DNA of 46,799 nucleotides from Actinomycetota bacterium (GCA_963169665.1 CAUJET010000101.1:1-46799), one strand, 5' to 3'; counted from the stretch's first letter, positions 6,575 to 15,597 are shown. Made by a program: numbers and translations. The notes: generated from the sequence alone by a model not told the origin.

Positions 6575-8308
6575 TCAGACCTCGAGGACGGTGACCGTGC
6601 CGGTGGAGCCGTCGATGGAGATGAGCGCTCCCTCGGGGATGCGGGCCGTGGCCTGCACGACCGACACCGCGCACGGCACGCCGAGCTCGCGGCTCACGAT
6701 CGCGGCGTGGCTGCCGACGGCGCCGACGTTGACGACGATGCCGCCGACCGACAGGAACAACGGCGCCCACGCCGGATCGGTGGTGGGCGCGACCATGATG
6801 TCGGTGAGCTCCATGTCGGGCGCCTCCATCGGGTCGAGCACGATGCGGGCGCGACCCGTGATGACGCCGGGTGCGCCGGGGCCGCCCTGGAGCACGTCGC
6901 CGGCCTTCGCCTTCGGCACGTCCGCGGCGTTGCGCTTCGGCCAGGTGCTGATCGGCTCGTCACCACGGCCGTTGCCCACGATGTAGGGCGGGTCGACCTC
7001 GTGGAGGGCCTTGAAGCCGGCCTCGCGCTCGGCGATGGTGCCGGCGAAGCGCTGCGGGTCGGCGAGGAAGTCGTCGAGCTCCTCGTCGAGCAGGTTGAAG
7101 ATGTGGCGCTTGTCGGTGATGACACCGGCGTCGACCATGCGGTTGCCGAGTTCGTACATCGCGAGCTTGACCTCGTGGATGAGGCGGATGCAGGCGTACT
7201 TGCCCTGCTCGCGCCAGCCGAACCAGTTGGCCGCGGCGGCGAGGGCCACGGTGAGGGTGCCGTGGGTCTCGGCGTCGCCTTCGACCGCGGCGAGCAGGTC
7301 GGCGGCGAGGCGCTCGCGCTCTGCCGCAGCAGCGGCCTTGGCGACGTGCGGCGACCGCTCGTCGCTCTGGTGGCGGAGGCGGTCGATCAGCCCGAGCGGG
7401 ATGCCCGGACGCGTGGTCCACGAGTCGGGCCGGGTGTCCCACTCGTTGGGGGCGCGGTGGCCGTGCTCGGTGAGCAGGGTGTCCCAGTGACCGAGGAAGG
7501 CGGCCGTGTCGGCATCGCTCGCGTCGAGGCGATCGAGGATCCCGTCGACGCCGGCGTCGAACGCCGCCGTGAGCGCAGGCGAGTTCTTCACCAGCCGGCT
7601 CATGTCCCACATGAGGAACGAGGCCTCGGCCGACTCGACGTTGCCGACGGCGGCGAGCACCTTCACCGCGTCCTCGGAGCGTCCGATCGCTTCGCAGATC
7701 GCCTGCACGGCACCGGGCGGCAGCGAAGCACCGAGGCACACCATGCAGTACGGGATCCATGCCTCTTCCACCTTGGCGGTGATGTCGCGGGCGTAGGCGA
7801 CGAGCGCCTCGTTCGACATCGTGGTGAAGTCGGGCCGGTTCTTCACGACCTCCTTGGCCATCGCCGACGCGTCGTGCTGGCGAGGGAACGACGGGGTGGT
7901 CATCACCCAACCCATGGTCTCGGCGAGCTTGGCCGACTGGGCCTCGTTGACGTCGTCGGGGTGCGGCTCGTAGGGCGGCACGCCCGGGTGGTCGCCGAAG
8001 TAGGCCTTGTCGATCGCCTCGGCGGTGGCACCGGGCATGCGCTCGCCCATCAGGCGGCTGAGCGACATGGGGTTGTAGAAGTAGCCGCCCCGGTTGCCGA
8101 AGACCTGCAGTGGCACGAGGTCGTACTCACTGATGTCGACGACGCCGAACTCGGCGAAGCCCTTGGCCACGCCGGGGTTGCAGCCGTGCATCCACACCAT
8201 GCTCCAGCCGAGGGGGCTGAACGGATCGGGGCCCACCTCATCGGCGTTGGCTCGCGTGTAGTACGGAAAGCGAGTGCTGTTGGGCGTGTCGGTGATCCAC
8301 CGTTCCAC
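6575..8308 (-). CDS. PEP-utilizing (phosphohistidine swivelling) protein lacking an ATP-grasp domain
   Basis: A 577-residue protein ending in a PEP-utilizer mobile domain: GGIVVNVGAVGSHAAIVSRE with catalytic His at residue 534, followed by the LGVPCAV strand. Such His residues carry a phosphoryl group between an ATP- or PEP-binding domain and an acceptor. The first roughly 480 residues are a large helical acceptor-type region with no recognisable ATP-grasp motif. This resembles the His-bearing subunit of phenylphosphate synthase, or the substrate-binding plus His domains of rifampin phosphotransferase, so the protein may need a separate ATP-grasp partner. None is visible in the window. It starts with GTG behind a GGGGG ribosome-binding site. 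An ACTTA operator (8381-8398) lies upstream. Confidence 0.8.
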   Translation of the reverse strand: MERWITDTPNSTRFPYYTRANADEVGPDPFSPLGWSMVWMHGCNPGVAKGFAEFGVVDISEYDLVPLQVFGNRGGYFYNPMSLSRLMGERMPGATAEAIDKAYFGDHPGVPPYEPHPDDVNEAQSAKLAETMGWVMTTPSFPRQHDASAMAKEVVKNRPDFTTMSNEALVAYARDITAKVEEAWIPYCMVCLGASLPPGAVQAICEAIGRSEDAVKVLAAVGNVESAEASFLMWDMSRLVKNSPALTAAFDAGVDGILDRLDASDADTAAFLGHWDTLLTEHGHRAPNEWDTRPDSWTTRPGIPLGLIDRLRHQSDERSPHVAKAAAAAERERLAADLLAAVEGDAETHGTLTVALAAAANWFGWREQGKYACIRLIHEVKLAMYELGNRMVDAGVITDKRHIFNLLDEELDDFLADPQRFAGTIAEREAGFKALHEVDPPYIVGNGRGDEPISTWPKRNAADVPKAKAGDVLQGGPGAPGVITGRARIVLDPMEAPDMELTDIMVAPTTDPAWAPLFLSVGGIVVNVGAVGSHAAIVSRELGVPCAVSVVQATARIPEGALISIDGSTGTVTVLEV

Positions 8309-8380
8309 AGTGTTGTCCCCCTGGTGATCCGTCGCGGAGTGATCTGCGAGGCCGGCTCCCCCGAGCCGGACGATCGATTA

Positions 8381-8398
8381 TCTTACCGACGGATAAGT
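8381..8398 (-). promoter_or_regulatory. ACTTA-type 18-bp operator, site 1
   Basis: On the minus strand: ACTTATCCGTCGGTAAGA. It is one of six similar sites (12249, 28448, 30433, 38430, 43266) matching ACTTAYYNNYYGRWNANT, an imperfect inverted repeat of ACTNAC typical in shape for TetR-family operators. It sits 73 bases upstream of the PEP-utilizing gene. Confidence 0.65.
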
Positions 8399-8447
8399 AA
8401 TGGCGCCACTGGTGGTCGGCACCGTGCGGCCGATGGTCGGCGATCGC

Positions 8448-9626
8448 TCAGCGTGGTGTCCAGCGCACGTGCACGCGGGTGAGGCCACGCAGGATGAACG
8501 GCGACGACGTGTCGGGATCGTCGACCAGTTCGATCGATGCGAGCCCGCTCGCCATCCGCTCCAGCACGAGGCGGGCCTCGAGACGGGCGAGCGACGCGCC
8601 GATGCAGTGGTGCACACCCCAGCCGAAGGCCAGGTGGGTGCGCAGTCGCTTCGGGTCGCGATCGAACCGGATGGTGTCGGGGTCGTCCCACACGTCGGGG
8701 TCGCGGTTCGCCGACGCGAACAGCACCTGGAGCTTGGAGCCGGCCGGCAGGTCGACGCCTGCGACGGTGCACGCCTCGGCGTTGGTCCGGAACAGGCCCT
8801 GCACCGGCGAGTCGTACCGGAGGAACTCCTCCACCGCTGTCTCGACCCGTTCGGGATCGGCATGCAGCTCGTCGAGCAGGTGCGGGTGCTGTGCCAGCCG
8901 GAAGAACATCAGCGAGATGAGGCTCGTCGTGGTCTCGTGGCCCGCGACCAGCAGTTGGTGGCCGAGGCGACGCACCTCCGTGCGCGACAGCCGTCCGTCG
9001 AGATGCGCTCGGGTCATGGTGGTGAGCACGTCGTCGGGCGGCTCGCCACCGCCGTCGATCACCGCGAGCCGCTCGTCGACCAGCCGGTCGATGTACGCCC
9101 AGATGCTCTGGGTGGCGTGCTCGTAGGCGCCGAGGTCGCCGCCGCCGAGTGCGTTGACGACCGCTTCGGACCAGTCCTTGAAGTTGTCGCGGTCCTCGGC
9201 GTGCACACCGAGCAGCTCAGCGATCGCGAGCGCGGGCAGCGGGAACGCGAACGCGGCGACCACGTCACCCTCACCCGGCACGAGAAAGGGCGTCCACAGT
9301 TCGTCGAGGAGTTCGGTGAGCACAGGCCGGAGTCGCTCGACGCGGGCCGGGCGGAACTCGTCCTGCAGGACGCCTCGCTGGCGTCGATGGTCGGGGTCGT
9401 CAGCCGACCCGAGCACACCGCCGCGTTGCACGAACACCCCGGGCCCGTCGCCATTGCGCCACTGCTGCGGCGCACGCAGCGCGGCGAGCACGTCGGCATG
9501 GTGGCTGAGGACGTGGAAGGCCGGCTCGTGGTCGTCGACGCGGTGAACGGGGCAACCCTCGGCGCGCAGCGAGGCGTGCAGCTCGGACGGTTCGAGTCCG
9601 TTGGCTCGGGCGACGTAGTCGCTCAC
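8448..9626 (-). CDS. Cytochrome P450
   Basis: A 392-residue bacterial class I P450. The I-helix motif is A228-G-H-E231-T232-T, the ExxR motif is in VEEFLRYDSP, and the heme loop is FGWGVHHCIG with the cysteine ligand at residue 341. It inserts oxygen into an unknown substrate and needs a ferredoxin/reductase. It starts with GTG without a clear Shine-Dalgarno and follows a SnoaL-like gene on the same strand by 40 bases, so the two are probably co-transcribed. It is a paralogue of the P450 at 35131-36357, sharing the GLFRTN segment after ExxR. Confidence 0.96.
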   Translation of the reverse strand: MSDYVARANGLEPSELHASLRAEGCPVHRVDDHEPAFHVLSHHADVLAALRAPQQWRNGDGPGVFVQRGGVLGSADDPDHRRQRGVLQDEFRPARVERLRPVLTELLDELWTPFLVPGEGDVVAAFAFPLPALAIAELLGVHAEDRDNFKDWSEAVVNALGGGDLGAYEHATQSIWAYIDRLVDERLAVIDGGGEPPDDVLTTMTRAHLDGRLSRTEVRRLGHQLLVAGHETTTSLISLMFFRLAQHPHLLDELHADPERVETAVEEFLRYDSPVQGLFRTNAEACTVAGVDLPAGSKLQVLFASANRDPDVWDDPDTIRFDRDPKRLRTHLAFGWGVHHCIGASLARLEARLVLERMASGLASIELVDDPDTSSPFILRGLTRVHVRWTPR

Positions 9627-9666
9627 GGTCGTGGGTCCCGGTGTGATCGGTCCGGCGGTTGCCCGG

Positions 9667-10164
9667 TCAGACGTCGCTGGGCACGCCGCGCTCGACGAGC
9701 GCCTCGTGGTTGTTGGTGAAGTCGGCCGTGAGGTCGGCGCTCCCGCTGTAGTGGCTCTGCAGGAAGCGGCGCGAGAACAGCCACTCGCCGTCGACCTTCA
9801 CGTACTCGTCGTCGTAGTGGGCGAGCAGCACGTTGTTGCTGCCGTCGGCGCGGCGGAACCACTCGTTGATGTACCAGCGGCCCGTCGCGGTGTCGGTGGT
9901 GTCGCCGTAGCGGACCTCACCGGTGTGCACGGCCTGGAACACGGCGTGCATGCCCTTCATCGCTTGGTACCAGAGGGCGACGATGTCGGCCTTGCCGTGG
10001 ACGAGTCGGCCGCGGCCGAGATCCCAGGTCGCGTCGTCCGACCACGTCGTCGCCCACTGCACACCGTTGCGGTGGATGACCGCGTCGACGTAGCGGTGCT
10101 GGAGGCGCTCGATCGCCTGGAAGTCGTCGGTGCTGACATGGGGACGCTGCTCGGGTGCGCTCAT
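9667..10164 (-). CDS. SnoaL-like / NTF2-fold protein
   Basis: A 165-residue SnoaL-like protein: an N-terminal helix with IERLQHRYVDAVIHRNGVQWATTW, then DDATWDLGRGRLVHGKADIVALW, and a C-terminal sheet with VDGEWLFSRRFLQ. The order and spacing match dioxygenase-beta/ketosteroid-isomerase-like singletons common in actinobacterial catabolic clusters. It is first in a likely operon with the P450 downstream. A CTAGACAT segment just before the ATG could be a -10 region, but its spacing is not ideal. The precise function is unknown. Confidence 0.85.
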   Translation of the reverse strand: MSAPEQRPHVSTDDFQAIERLQHRYVDAVIHRNGVQWATTWSDDATWDLGRGRLVHGKADIVALWYQAMKGMHAVFQAVHTGEVRYGDTTDTATGRWYINEWFRRADGSNNVLLAHYDDEYVKVDGEWLFSRRFLQSHYSGSADLTADFTNNHEALVERGVPSDV

Positions 10165-10251
10165 GCGCAGATGTCTAGTGCGACCGCCCGCCGCCGAACG
10201 GACGGAGGTGCCGACGGATCGAGGAGTCGCGGCGTGTGCGACAGTGACGGG

Positions 10252-11079
10252 ATGCGTCACGCGTTCAGCACCTCGCCCCAACGGACCACGTGGAACTGGC
10301 TGCTGGAGGTGTGGCAGTTGGCGGATCAGCTCGACGTGTTCGAGTCGGGGTGGACCTTCGACCACCTGTATCCGCTGTTCGGGGACTCGACCGAGGACTG
10401 CCTCGAGGGCTGGATCACCCTCACTGCGCTGCTGCACGAGACCGAACGGCTGCGCGGCGGCGTGTTGGTGACCGGCATGGTGTACCGCCATCCCGGCGTG
10501 TTGGCGAACATGGCGAGCACCCTCGACATCACCTCGGGCGGTCGGCTCGAGTTGGGCATCGGCGCCGGCTGGAACGAGGAGGAGTGCACGGCGTTCGGCA
10601 TCGAGCTCGGCACGATGAAGGAGCGCTTCGATCGCTTCGAGGAAGGCCTGCACGTGTTGGAGAGCCTGTTCACGAACGAGCTCACCACCTTCGACGGCGA
10701 GTACTACCGACTGGTCGACGCGATGAACAATCCCAAGCCGCTGCAGTCGAAGCTGCCGATCTGCATCGGCGGGAGCGGGCGGAAGCGCACCCTGCCGCTC
10801 ACGGCACGTTTCGCCGACCACTGGAACTACGGCGGCACCGATCCCGTCGAGTTCGCCGATCTGCGCGGCGTGCTGCACCGGGCGTGTGCCGACATCGACC
10901 GCGATCCGGCGGAGATCACGACGAGCTTCCTGCTCCGGTGGTCGGGCGACGACGACCAGCTGCTCACCGATCGGGCGGCGTTCGAGGCCGCGGGTGCCGA
11001 CCTGGCGATCGTGTCGTTGCCGAAGAGTGCGCCACCGTCGATCGTCGAGCAGCTGGCGGCGGTCCTCGTCGAATCCTGA
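10252..11079 (+). CDS. Luciferase-like (F420-dependent type) oxidoreductase
   Basis: A 275-residue member of the bacterial luciferase-like monooxygenase superfamily, of the TIGR03560-like F420 subgroup. Typical segments are ESGWTFDHLYPLFG, TGMVYRHPGVLANMASTLDITSGGRLELGIGAGW (split across residues 76-110), RFDRFEEGLHVL and KLPICIGGSGRKRTLPLTARFADHWN. It probably uses reduced F420 or FMN to reduce or oxygenate a carbonyl or ring. The ATG at 10252 lies exactly 7 bases after a GACAGT box (10240-10245). It is divergent from the SnoaL/P450 operon, and its TGA abuts the TCA (reverse stop) of the epimerase gene with no bases between. Confidence 0.92.
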   Translation: MRHAFSTSPQRTTWNWLLEVWQLADQLDVFESGWTFDHLYPLFGDSTEDCLEGWITLTALLHETERLRGGVLVTGMVYRHPGVLANMASTLDITSGGRLELGIGAGWNEEECTAFGIELGTMKERFDRFEEGLHVLESLFTNELTTFDGEYYRLVDAMNNPKPLQSKLPICIGGSGRKRTLPLTARFADHWNYGGTDPVEFADLRGVLHRACADIDRDPAEITTSFLLRWSGDDDQLLTDRAAFEAAGADLAIVSLPKSAPPSIVEQLAAVLVES

Positions 11080-12111
11080 TCAGGCGCCGGTCGTGGCGAG
11101 GCCGCGCAGGGTGCCGACCGCTGCCGACTCGGCGTCGAAGTTCCAGGTCGCCCGCCACACCGGGTCCGACAGCGGTCCCTCGAGACGGTCGAAGCCGCGC
11201 GAGAGGAACCACTGGTAGGTGTCGGCGTGGCCGGCGCGGATGTCGAAGCGCGGTTCGAAGCCGAGGATGCGCCGCGCCTTGTCGATCGACAGCACCGCGT
11301 GGTGCCGGTCGGAGAAGAGGTGGCCGTACGCACCGGGCGGCAGCTCGTGGAGCCGTTCGTCGGGCACGGGCACGATGTTCGGCTCGCGGCCGACGACGCG
11401 GGCGAGGATCTCGACGTACCGACGGGTGGTGACCGCGCCGGCGGTGACGTTGAACACCTCGCCGACCGCGGTGCGGTTGCCCACGATCGACAGCATGGCG
11501 TCGGCGAGGTCGGCGACGTGGCCGTACGACGCGGTGACGAGGCCCGAGTGCGGCAGCAGGATCGGCCGGCCCTGCAGCAGACGCAGGAACATCGGTGTCT
11601 CCATGTCGAAGACGTTGTTGCGCGGCCCGTAGACGGCAGCGGGTCGGACGACGGTGGCCGGGAACTGGCGCCGTTCGAACCGCGCCATCAGCTGTGCCTC
11701 GACGTTCGCCTTGAAGCCGCCGTAGGTGTTGGGTCCGCTGCGATCGGTCGGGTAGTCCTCCATCCAGGGGGCGATCCCGCGCATCGACTGCTCGTAGGCC
11801 ATGATCGAGCTCACGTAGACGTAGTGCTCAGTGCGGTCCTGGAACAGGTCGAACAGGGCCTCGGTGTCGCTCCCGCCGGCGGCCATCACGTAGCCGGAGA
11901 CGTCGAAGACGGCGTCCCAGTCGCGGCCGGCCAGCGCGTCGACCATCGACGAGTGGTCGAGGCGATTCGCCACGAGGCGCTCGACGTCGTCGGGCAGGTC
12001 GTTCGGGGTGAGGCCGCGATTGAGCACGGTCACCGAGTGACCACGGTGCAACAGCGTGTCGACCAGCTGGCGGCCGATGAAGGCCGAACCGCCGAGGACG
12101 AGTGCGCGCAT
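11080..12111 (-). CDS. NAD-dependent epimerase/dehydratase (extended SDR)
   Basis: A 343-residue extended short-chain dehydrogenase. The nucleotide-binding motif GGSAFIG is at residues 7-13, followed by LNRG after the second strand, VSSIMAYE for the catalytic Ser region, and Y130-xxx-K134. It resembles NAD-dependent sugar epimerases and the atypical isoflavone-reductase-like proteins that act on non-sugar substrates. The start is supported by a GGAGGT ribosome-binding site upstream of the ATG. It converges head to head with the luciferase-like gene. The substrate is unknown. Confidence 0.9.
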   Translation of the reverse strand: MRALVLGGSAFIGRQLVDTLLHRGHSVTVLNRGLTPNDLPDDVERLVANRLDHSSMVDALAGRDWDAVFDVSGYVMAAGGSDTEALFDLFQDRTEHYVYVSSIMAYEQSMRGIAPWMEDYPTDRSGPNTYGGFKANVEAQLMARFERRQFPATVVRPAAVYGPRNNVFDMETPMFLRLLQGRPILLPHSGLVTASYGHVADLADAMLSIVGNRTAVGEVFNVTAGAVTTRRYVEILARVVGREPNIVPVPDERLHELPPGAYGHLFSDRHHAVLSIDKARRILGFEPRFDIRAGHADTYQWFLSRGFDRLEGPLSDPVWRATWNFDAESAAVGTLRGLATTGA

Positions 12112-12248
12112 GGTGTGTGGACCTCCGGTGATGGCGGGCGATGTGAGGACGTGCCGGCCGAACGTCGGAGTCGGCGGTGTCTAGACATCGTCAACAACGG
12201 CCCGGCACTTGAGCACGATCGGCCGCTTCGTCCGGCGGGTCATCCGTT

Positions 12249-12266
12249 ACTTACTGTTCGATCAGT
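12249..12266 (+). promoter_or_regulatory. ACTTA-type 18-bp operator, site 2
   Basis: ACTTACTGTTCGATCAGT lies 5 bases upstream of the AGGAGGT ribosome-binding site of the OYE/iron-sulfur flavoprotein. A repressor bound here could block transcription through the leader. Confidence 0.65.
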
Positions 12267-12283
12267 TTCCAGGAGGTCCTGTC

Positions 12284-14272
12284 GTGTCCATCCCCGTGTC
12301 GGTTCCCGTGCCCGCCGTGCAGCAGCGCTACCCGTCGGTGTTCCGACCCGTCACGGTGGGCACGCTGCAGCTCGACCACCGACTGGTCGTGCCGCCGCAC
12401 GGCGGCGGCAACGGCAACCTGATGGGCACCGAGGACGACTTCGAGCAACACGTCGCGCTCTGGCTCGCCAAGGTGCGCGGCGGGATGCAGTGGATCGGTG
12501 GTGGACCGAACTTCGTGCGCAACCCGCTGCCGATCGGGTTCGAGCCGACGGGCGTGGGGGCGCACGGCCCCGGCTTCTTCCGACACCCGCTCTACGGGCA
12601 GCGCATGGGCGAGTTCGCGTCGCGCGTGCACGGCGCGGGTGGGTACCTCTCGGTGCAGATGGTGCTGCAGGGCGGCATGCCCATCGGCGCCTCGGCCACG
12701 TTCAGCGGTTTCAACGACCATCGCATCGCCCACGAGCTCGACATCGACGAGGTCCACTGGTTGGTGAACGAGTACGGCGACTCGGCCGCGATCGCGATCG
12801 ATGCCGGCGTCGACGCGATCGAGATCCACGCCAACCACGACGACATCGTCCAGTGGTTCCTCTCGCCGATCACGAACCACCGCGCCGACGCCTACGGCGG
12901 CGCATTCGAGGGTCGCAGCCGACTGCTGCGCGAGATCGTCGCCGACATCCGGGCGAAGGCCGGTCGCCCGTTCACGTTCGGGCTGCGACTGTGCATGGAC
13001 GAGCTGATCGACGGCGGGTTCGGTGTCGACGAGTGCATGTCGTTGATGGAGCTGTTCACCGCCGACGGCACGATCGACTACTTCAGTCTCGACGTGGGCG
13101 GGAACTGGGGTGCCCCGAGCTACATCCCGATCGGCTGGCACGAGGACCACGAGTGGAGCTCGCTGTGCGGTCACGCGAAGCAGGCGACGAACCTCCCGGT
13201 GGTCTACGCGGGGCGCGTGCTCACGGCCGACCACGCCGAGCACATCATCTCCTCGGGCCAGGCGGATCTCGTCGCGATGGCTCGGGCGACGATGGCCGAT
13301 CCCGAGCTCGTCGCCAAGACCGCGGCCGGTGCACCCGAGACGATCCGGCCCTGCATCGGCCTGAACGAGTGCATCCATCGCAAGCTCGTCGACGGGCTCA
13401 CCTACGCGTGTGGCACGAACCCGCAGTTCGCCCGCGAGCGCACGGTGCGACCGACGAGCACGGCGTCGCCCCGCGACATCCTGGTGATCGGTGGCGGACC
13501 CGGTGGCAGCGAGCTCGCCGGACTCACCGCCGAGCACGGGCACCGCGTGCGCCTGTGGGAGCGGAACCCGCATCTCGGCGGCGCGTTCGCCGTGGCGGCG
13601 AAGCTGCGCGGCAACCGTCGGTACGCCAACTGGATCGAGTACCAGGCGGGCAGGCTCGAGCGTGCCGGCGTGCAGGTGGAGTTCGGGCGCACGGCGACGG
13701 CCGACGACGTGCTCGCCTCGGGCGCCGACCTCGTCGTGGTCGCCACGGGCGGTCGGCCGCGCACGCCGGACACCCCAGGCGTCGATCAGCCCCACGTCGT
13801 GCAGGCGGGAGCGGTCGTCAACGGCCTGGCCACGATCGGGCACCGCGTCGCGCTGGTCGTCGAGGACGACGGGCCGGCGCCGATCACCATCGCCGATCAT
13901 CTCGCCGGCCTCGGCCACGACGTCACGATGATCTACCAGACGCCCGGACCGGCGCCGCTCGTCGGCAAGTACTCGGTGGGCACGATGCTGGCGCGGCTCG
14001 ACCTCGGTGGCGTGCACATGGTGCCATTGGCCCGCGTCGTCGGCATTGACGGCGGGACGCTCGAGCTGGCGCACAGCTACAGCATGCGACGGTGGACGAT
14101 CGACGGTTTCGACAGCGTGGTGCTCGCCTGCGGTTCGACGGGCGACGATGCGCTCTACCGCGAGCTCAAGCACGTCCATCCCGACGTACGGTTGCTGGGC
14201 GACGCGTTCGCACCGCGCCGCATGGTGTTCGCCACACGCCAGGCCTGGGAGCTCGCGCTCGCGCTCGGCTGA
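12284..14272 (+). CDS. Old Yellow Enzyme-type NADH:flavin oxidoreductase with FAD/NAD domain (TMADH/dienoyl-CoA reductase-like)
   Basis: A 662-residue protein: an N-terminal FMN TIM barrel (RPVTVGTLQLDHRLVVPP to about residue 350), a cysteine loop, then a C-terminal FAD/NAD(P)-binding domain (ILVIGGGPGGSELAGL). It is related to trimethylamine dehydrogenase, 2,4-dienoyl-CoA reductase and steroid/terpenoid enoate reductases. The cluster loop has C357, L360, C363 and C376. Spacing is that of the TMADH [4Fe-4S] site, but the second cysteine is leucine, so the cluster may be incomplete or absent. GTG start chosen because AGGAGGT (12271-12277) lies 6 bases upstream. It likely reduces an activated C=C bond. 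A second homologue lies at 33185-35128. Confidence 0.9.
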   Translation: MSIPVSVPVPAVQQRYPSVFRPVTVGTLQLDHRLVVPPHGGGNGNLMGTEDDFEQHVALWLAKVRGGMQWIGGGPNFVRNPLPIGFEPTGVGAHGPGFFRHPLYGQRMGEFASRVHGAGGYLSVQMVLQGGMPIGASATFSGFNDHRIAHELDIDEVHWLVNEYGDSAAIAIDAGVDAIEIHANHDDIVQWFLSPITNHRADAYGGAFEGRSRLLREIVADIRAKAGRPFTFGLRLCMDELIDGGFGVDECMSLMELFTADGTIDYFSLDVGGNWGAPSYIPIGWHEDHEWSSLCGHAKQATNLPVVYAGRVLTADHAEHIISSGQADLVAMARATMADPELVAKTAAGAPETIRPCIGLNECIHRKLVDGLTYACGTNPQFARERTVRPTSTASPRDILVIGGGPGGSELAGLTAEHGHRVRLWERNPHLGGAFAVAAKLRGNRRYANWIEYQAGRLERAGVQVEFGRTATADDVLASGADLVVVATGGRPRTPDTPGVDQPHVVQAGAVVNGLATIGHRVALVVEDDGPAPITIADHLAGLGHDVTMIYQTPGPAPLVGKYSVGTMLARLDLGGVHMVPLARVVGIDGGTLELAHSYSMRRWTIDGFDSVVLACGSTGDDALYRELKHVHPDVRLLGDAFAPRRMVFATRQAWELALALG

Positions 14273-14289
14273 GAGGAGCGTCGGGGCGG

Positions 14290-15597
14290 TCAGGCCGCGA
14301 GGGTCAGCTCGAGCAGGGCGGTCGCGATCGGCAGCGGATCGGTGAGCGCGGTGTTGGTGGTGACGACGACCGTGGTCTCGGCGTCGGGGCACGCCATCGC
14401 GATGGTGCCGAGGAACCCGCGGTGCGACCAGCACTCCTGCCCGGCGACCGTCATCCGATAGACCCCGTGGGCGCCGTCGCCGAGGAGGATGCCGAACTCC
14501 TCCTGGCCGACGTTCGTGGGCGGCACCGTCGTCATCGTGGCCAGCGACCCCGGGTCGACGAAGACCTCACCATCGAACAGCGCTGCGAAGAATCGGGCGA
14601 CGTCGCGCGTCGTCCCGGCGAGGCCGCCGCCGCCGAACGCGTCGAGCGAGAAGTCGAGATCGCTGAACTCGTCGGCTCCGAAGAACGAGCGCGACATGGG
14701 GAGCAGATCATCAGGCGCCGCTTGTCCGTGTTCCAACCACAGGTGGTCGAGCCCGAGCCGTTCGAAGCCGAGTAGGTCGCGCATGGCGTCGGCGTAGGGC
14801 CGCCCGGTCTCGACCTCGATGATCTCGCCGAGCAGCACGTACCCGGTGTCGGAGTACGCGAACGCCGTCCCCGGGGCCCACAGCGGGTCACCCACCGCTG
14901 TCGCCAGTTCCAGTTGCTCGCGTCGGGTCCACACCCGACTCCTGTCGGCCAACGCATCGGTGAGGAACGGTGAGCCGTCACCGAACGCGTAGTCGTAGAG
15001 GCCGGCCGTGTGCTGCAGTACCTGTGCGACGGTGATCATCGCCAGGTCGTACCCGTCGGTCTCGAGGAGCGCGACGGTGTCGGGCGTGAGCAGGGCGCCG
15101 ATGGGGTCGTCGAGTCCGATCCTGCCGGTCTCCACCAGACGCAACACGGTGGCGGCGGTGAACGTCTTGCCGACGCTGGCCATGCGGAAGGGGCGATCGG
15201 GCTCGGCGTCAGGCCCGGACGTCGAGGCCCATTCCATGCCGACGCCAGGTGAGACGATCGCTGCCTGGATGGTCGCGTCCGCTGCCGGCAGTGTCGCGCG
15301 GGCGTCGTCGAGTACCGCCTGCAGCTCGGCCAGACGCGGCCCTGGAGGCGCCGATGACGCCGGCGCGCTCACTGCGGCGGCATCCGTCGGTTCGGTCGCG
15401 ATCGCCGTCGTGTCAGGCCCGCTGGTGGTGGTCGCGGCCTCGGTGGTGGAGGTGGTCATGTCGGTGCTCCCGGGACGGTCGAGGGACGAGCCGTCGTCGT
15501 CGGTGCTGCACGCTGCGAGCGCCATGACGCCGACCAGTGCAACGGCAGCGACCCGGCGACCCGACTGGACACGTGACCGCTGCTCGTTCATCGTCAT
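14290..15597 (-). CDS. Serine hydrolase of the class C beta-lactamase family, predicted lipoprotein
   Basis: A 435-residue exported protein. It has a signal peptide with lipobox LAAC (C30), then a Ser/Thr-rich linker to about residue 85. The catalytic domain has S141-V-G-K144 (SxxK), Y248-S-D in place of the common YxN, and H392-R-G (HxG in place of KTG). These are features of esterase/D-peptidase-like beta-lactamase-family enzymes rather than true beta-lactamases. It is probably anchored to the outer face of the membrane and hydrolyses an ester, amide or peptide. The start MTMNEQ is supported by a CACACT box one base off leaderless spacing. It is convergent with the OYE gene. Confidence 0.88.
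   Translation of the reverse strand: MTMNEQRSRVQSGRRVAAVALVGVMALAACSTDDDGSSLDRPGSTDMTTSTTEAATTTSGPDTTAIATEPTDAAAVSAPASSAPPGPRLAELQAVLDDARATLPAADATIQAAIVSPGVGMEWASTSGPDAEPDRPFRMASVGKTFTAATVLRLVETGRIGLDDPIGALLTPDTVALLETDGYDLAMITVAQVLQHTAGLYDYAFGDGSPFLTDALADRSRVWTRREQLELATAVGDPLWAPGTAFAYSDTGYVLLGEIIEVETGRPYADAMRDLLGFERLGLDHLWLEHGQAAPDDLLPMSRSFFGADEFSDLDFSLDAFGGGGLAGTTRDVARFFAALFDGEVFVDPGSLATMTTVPPTNVGQEEFGILLGDGAHGVYRMTVAGQECWSHRGFLGTIAMACPDAETTVVVTTNTALTDPLPIATALLELTLAA

Noticed and set aside
12178..12187. 10-bp palindrome TGTCTAGACA between the epimerase and OYE genes
   Set aside because: Perfect but short and single; a similar partial sequence at 10171 is not palindromic. It could equally be a -10 region (TAGACA) and is not enough for an operator call.
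11227..14049. 940-codon plus-strand open frame
   Set aside because: It overlaps the epimerase on the other strand and the OYE gene in a different frame; the translation is Arg/Ala-rich and motif-free.
14290..15597. Reading the serine hydrolase as an antibiotic-resistance beta-lactamase
   Set aside because: It has SxxK but YSD and HRG instead of the YxN and KTG of class C beta-lactamases, which points to an esterase/peptidase-like member.
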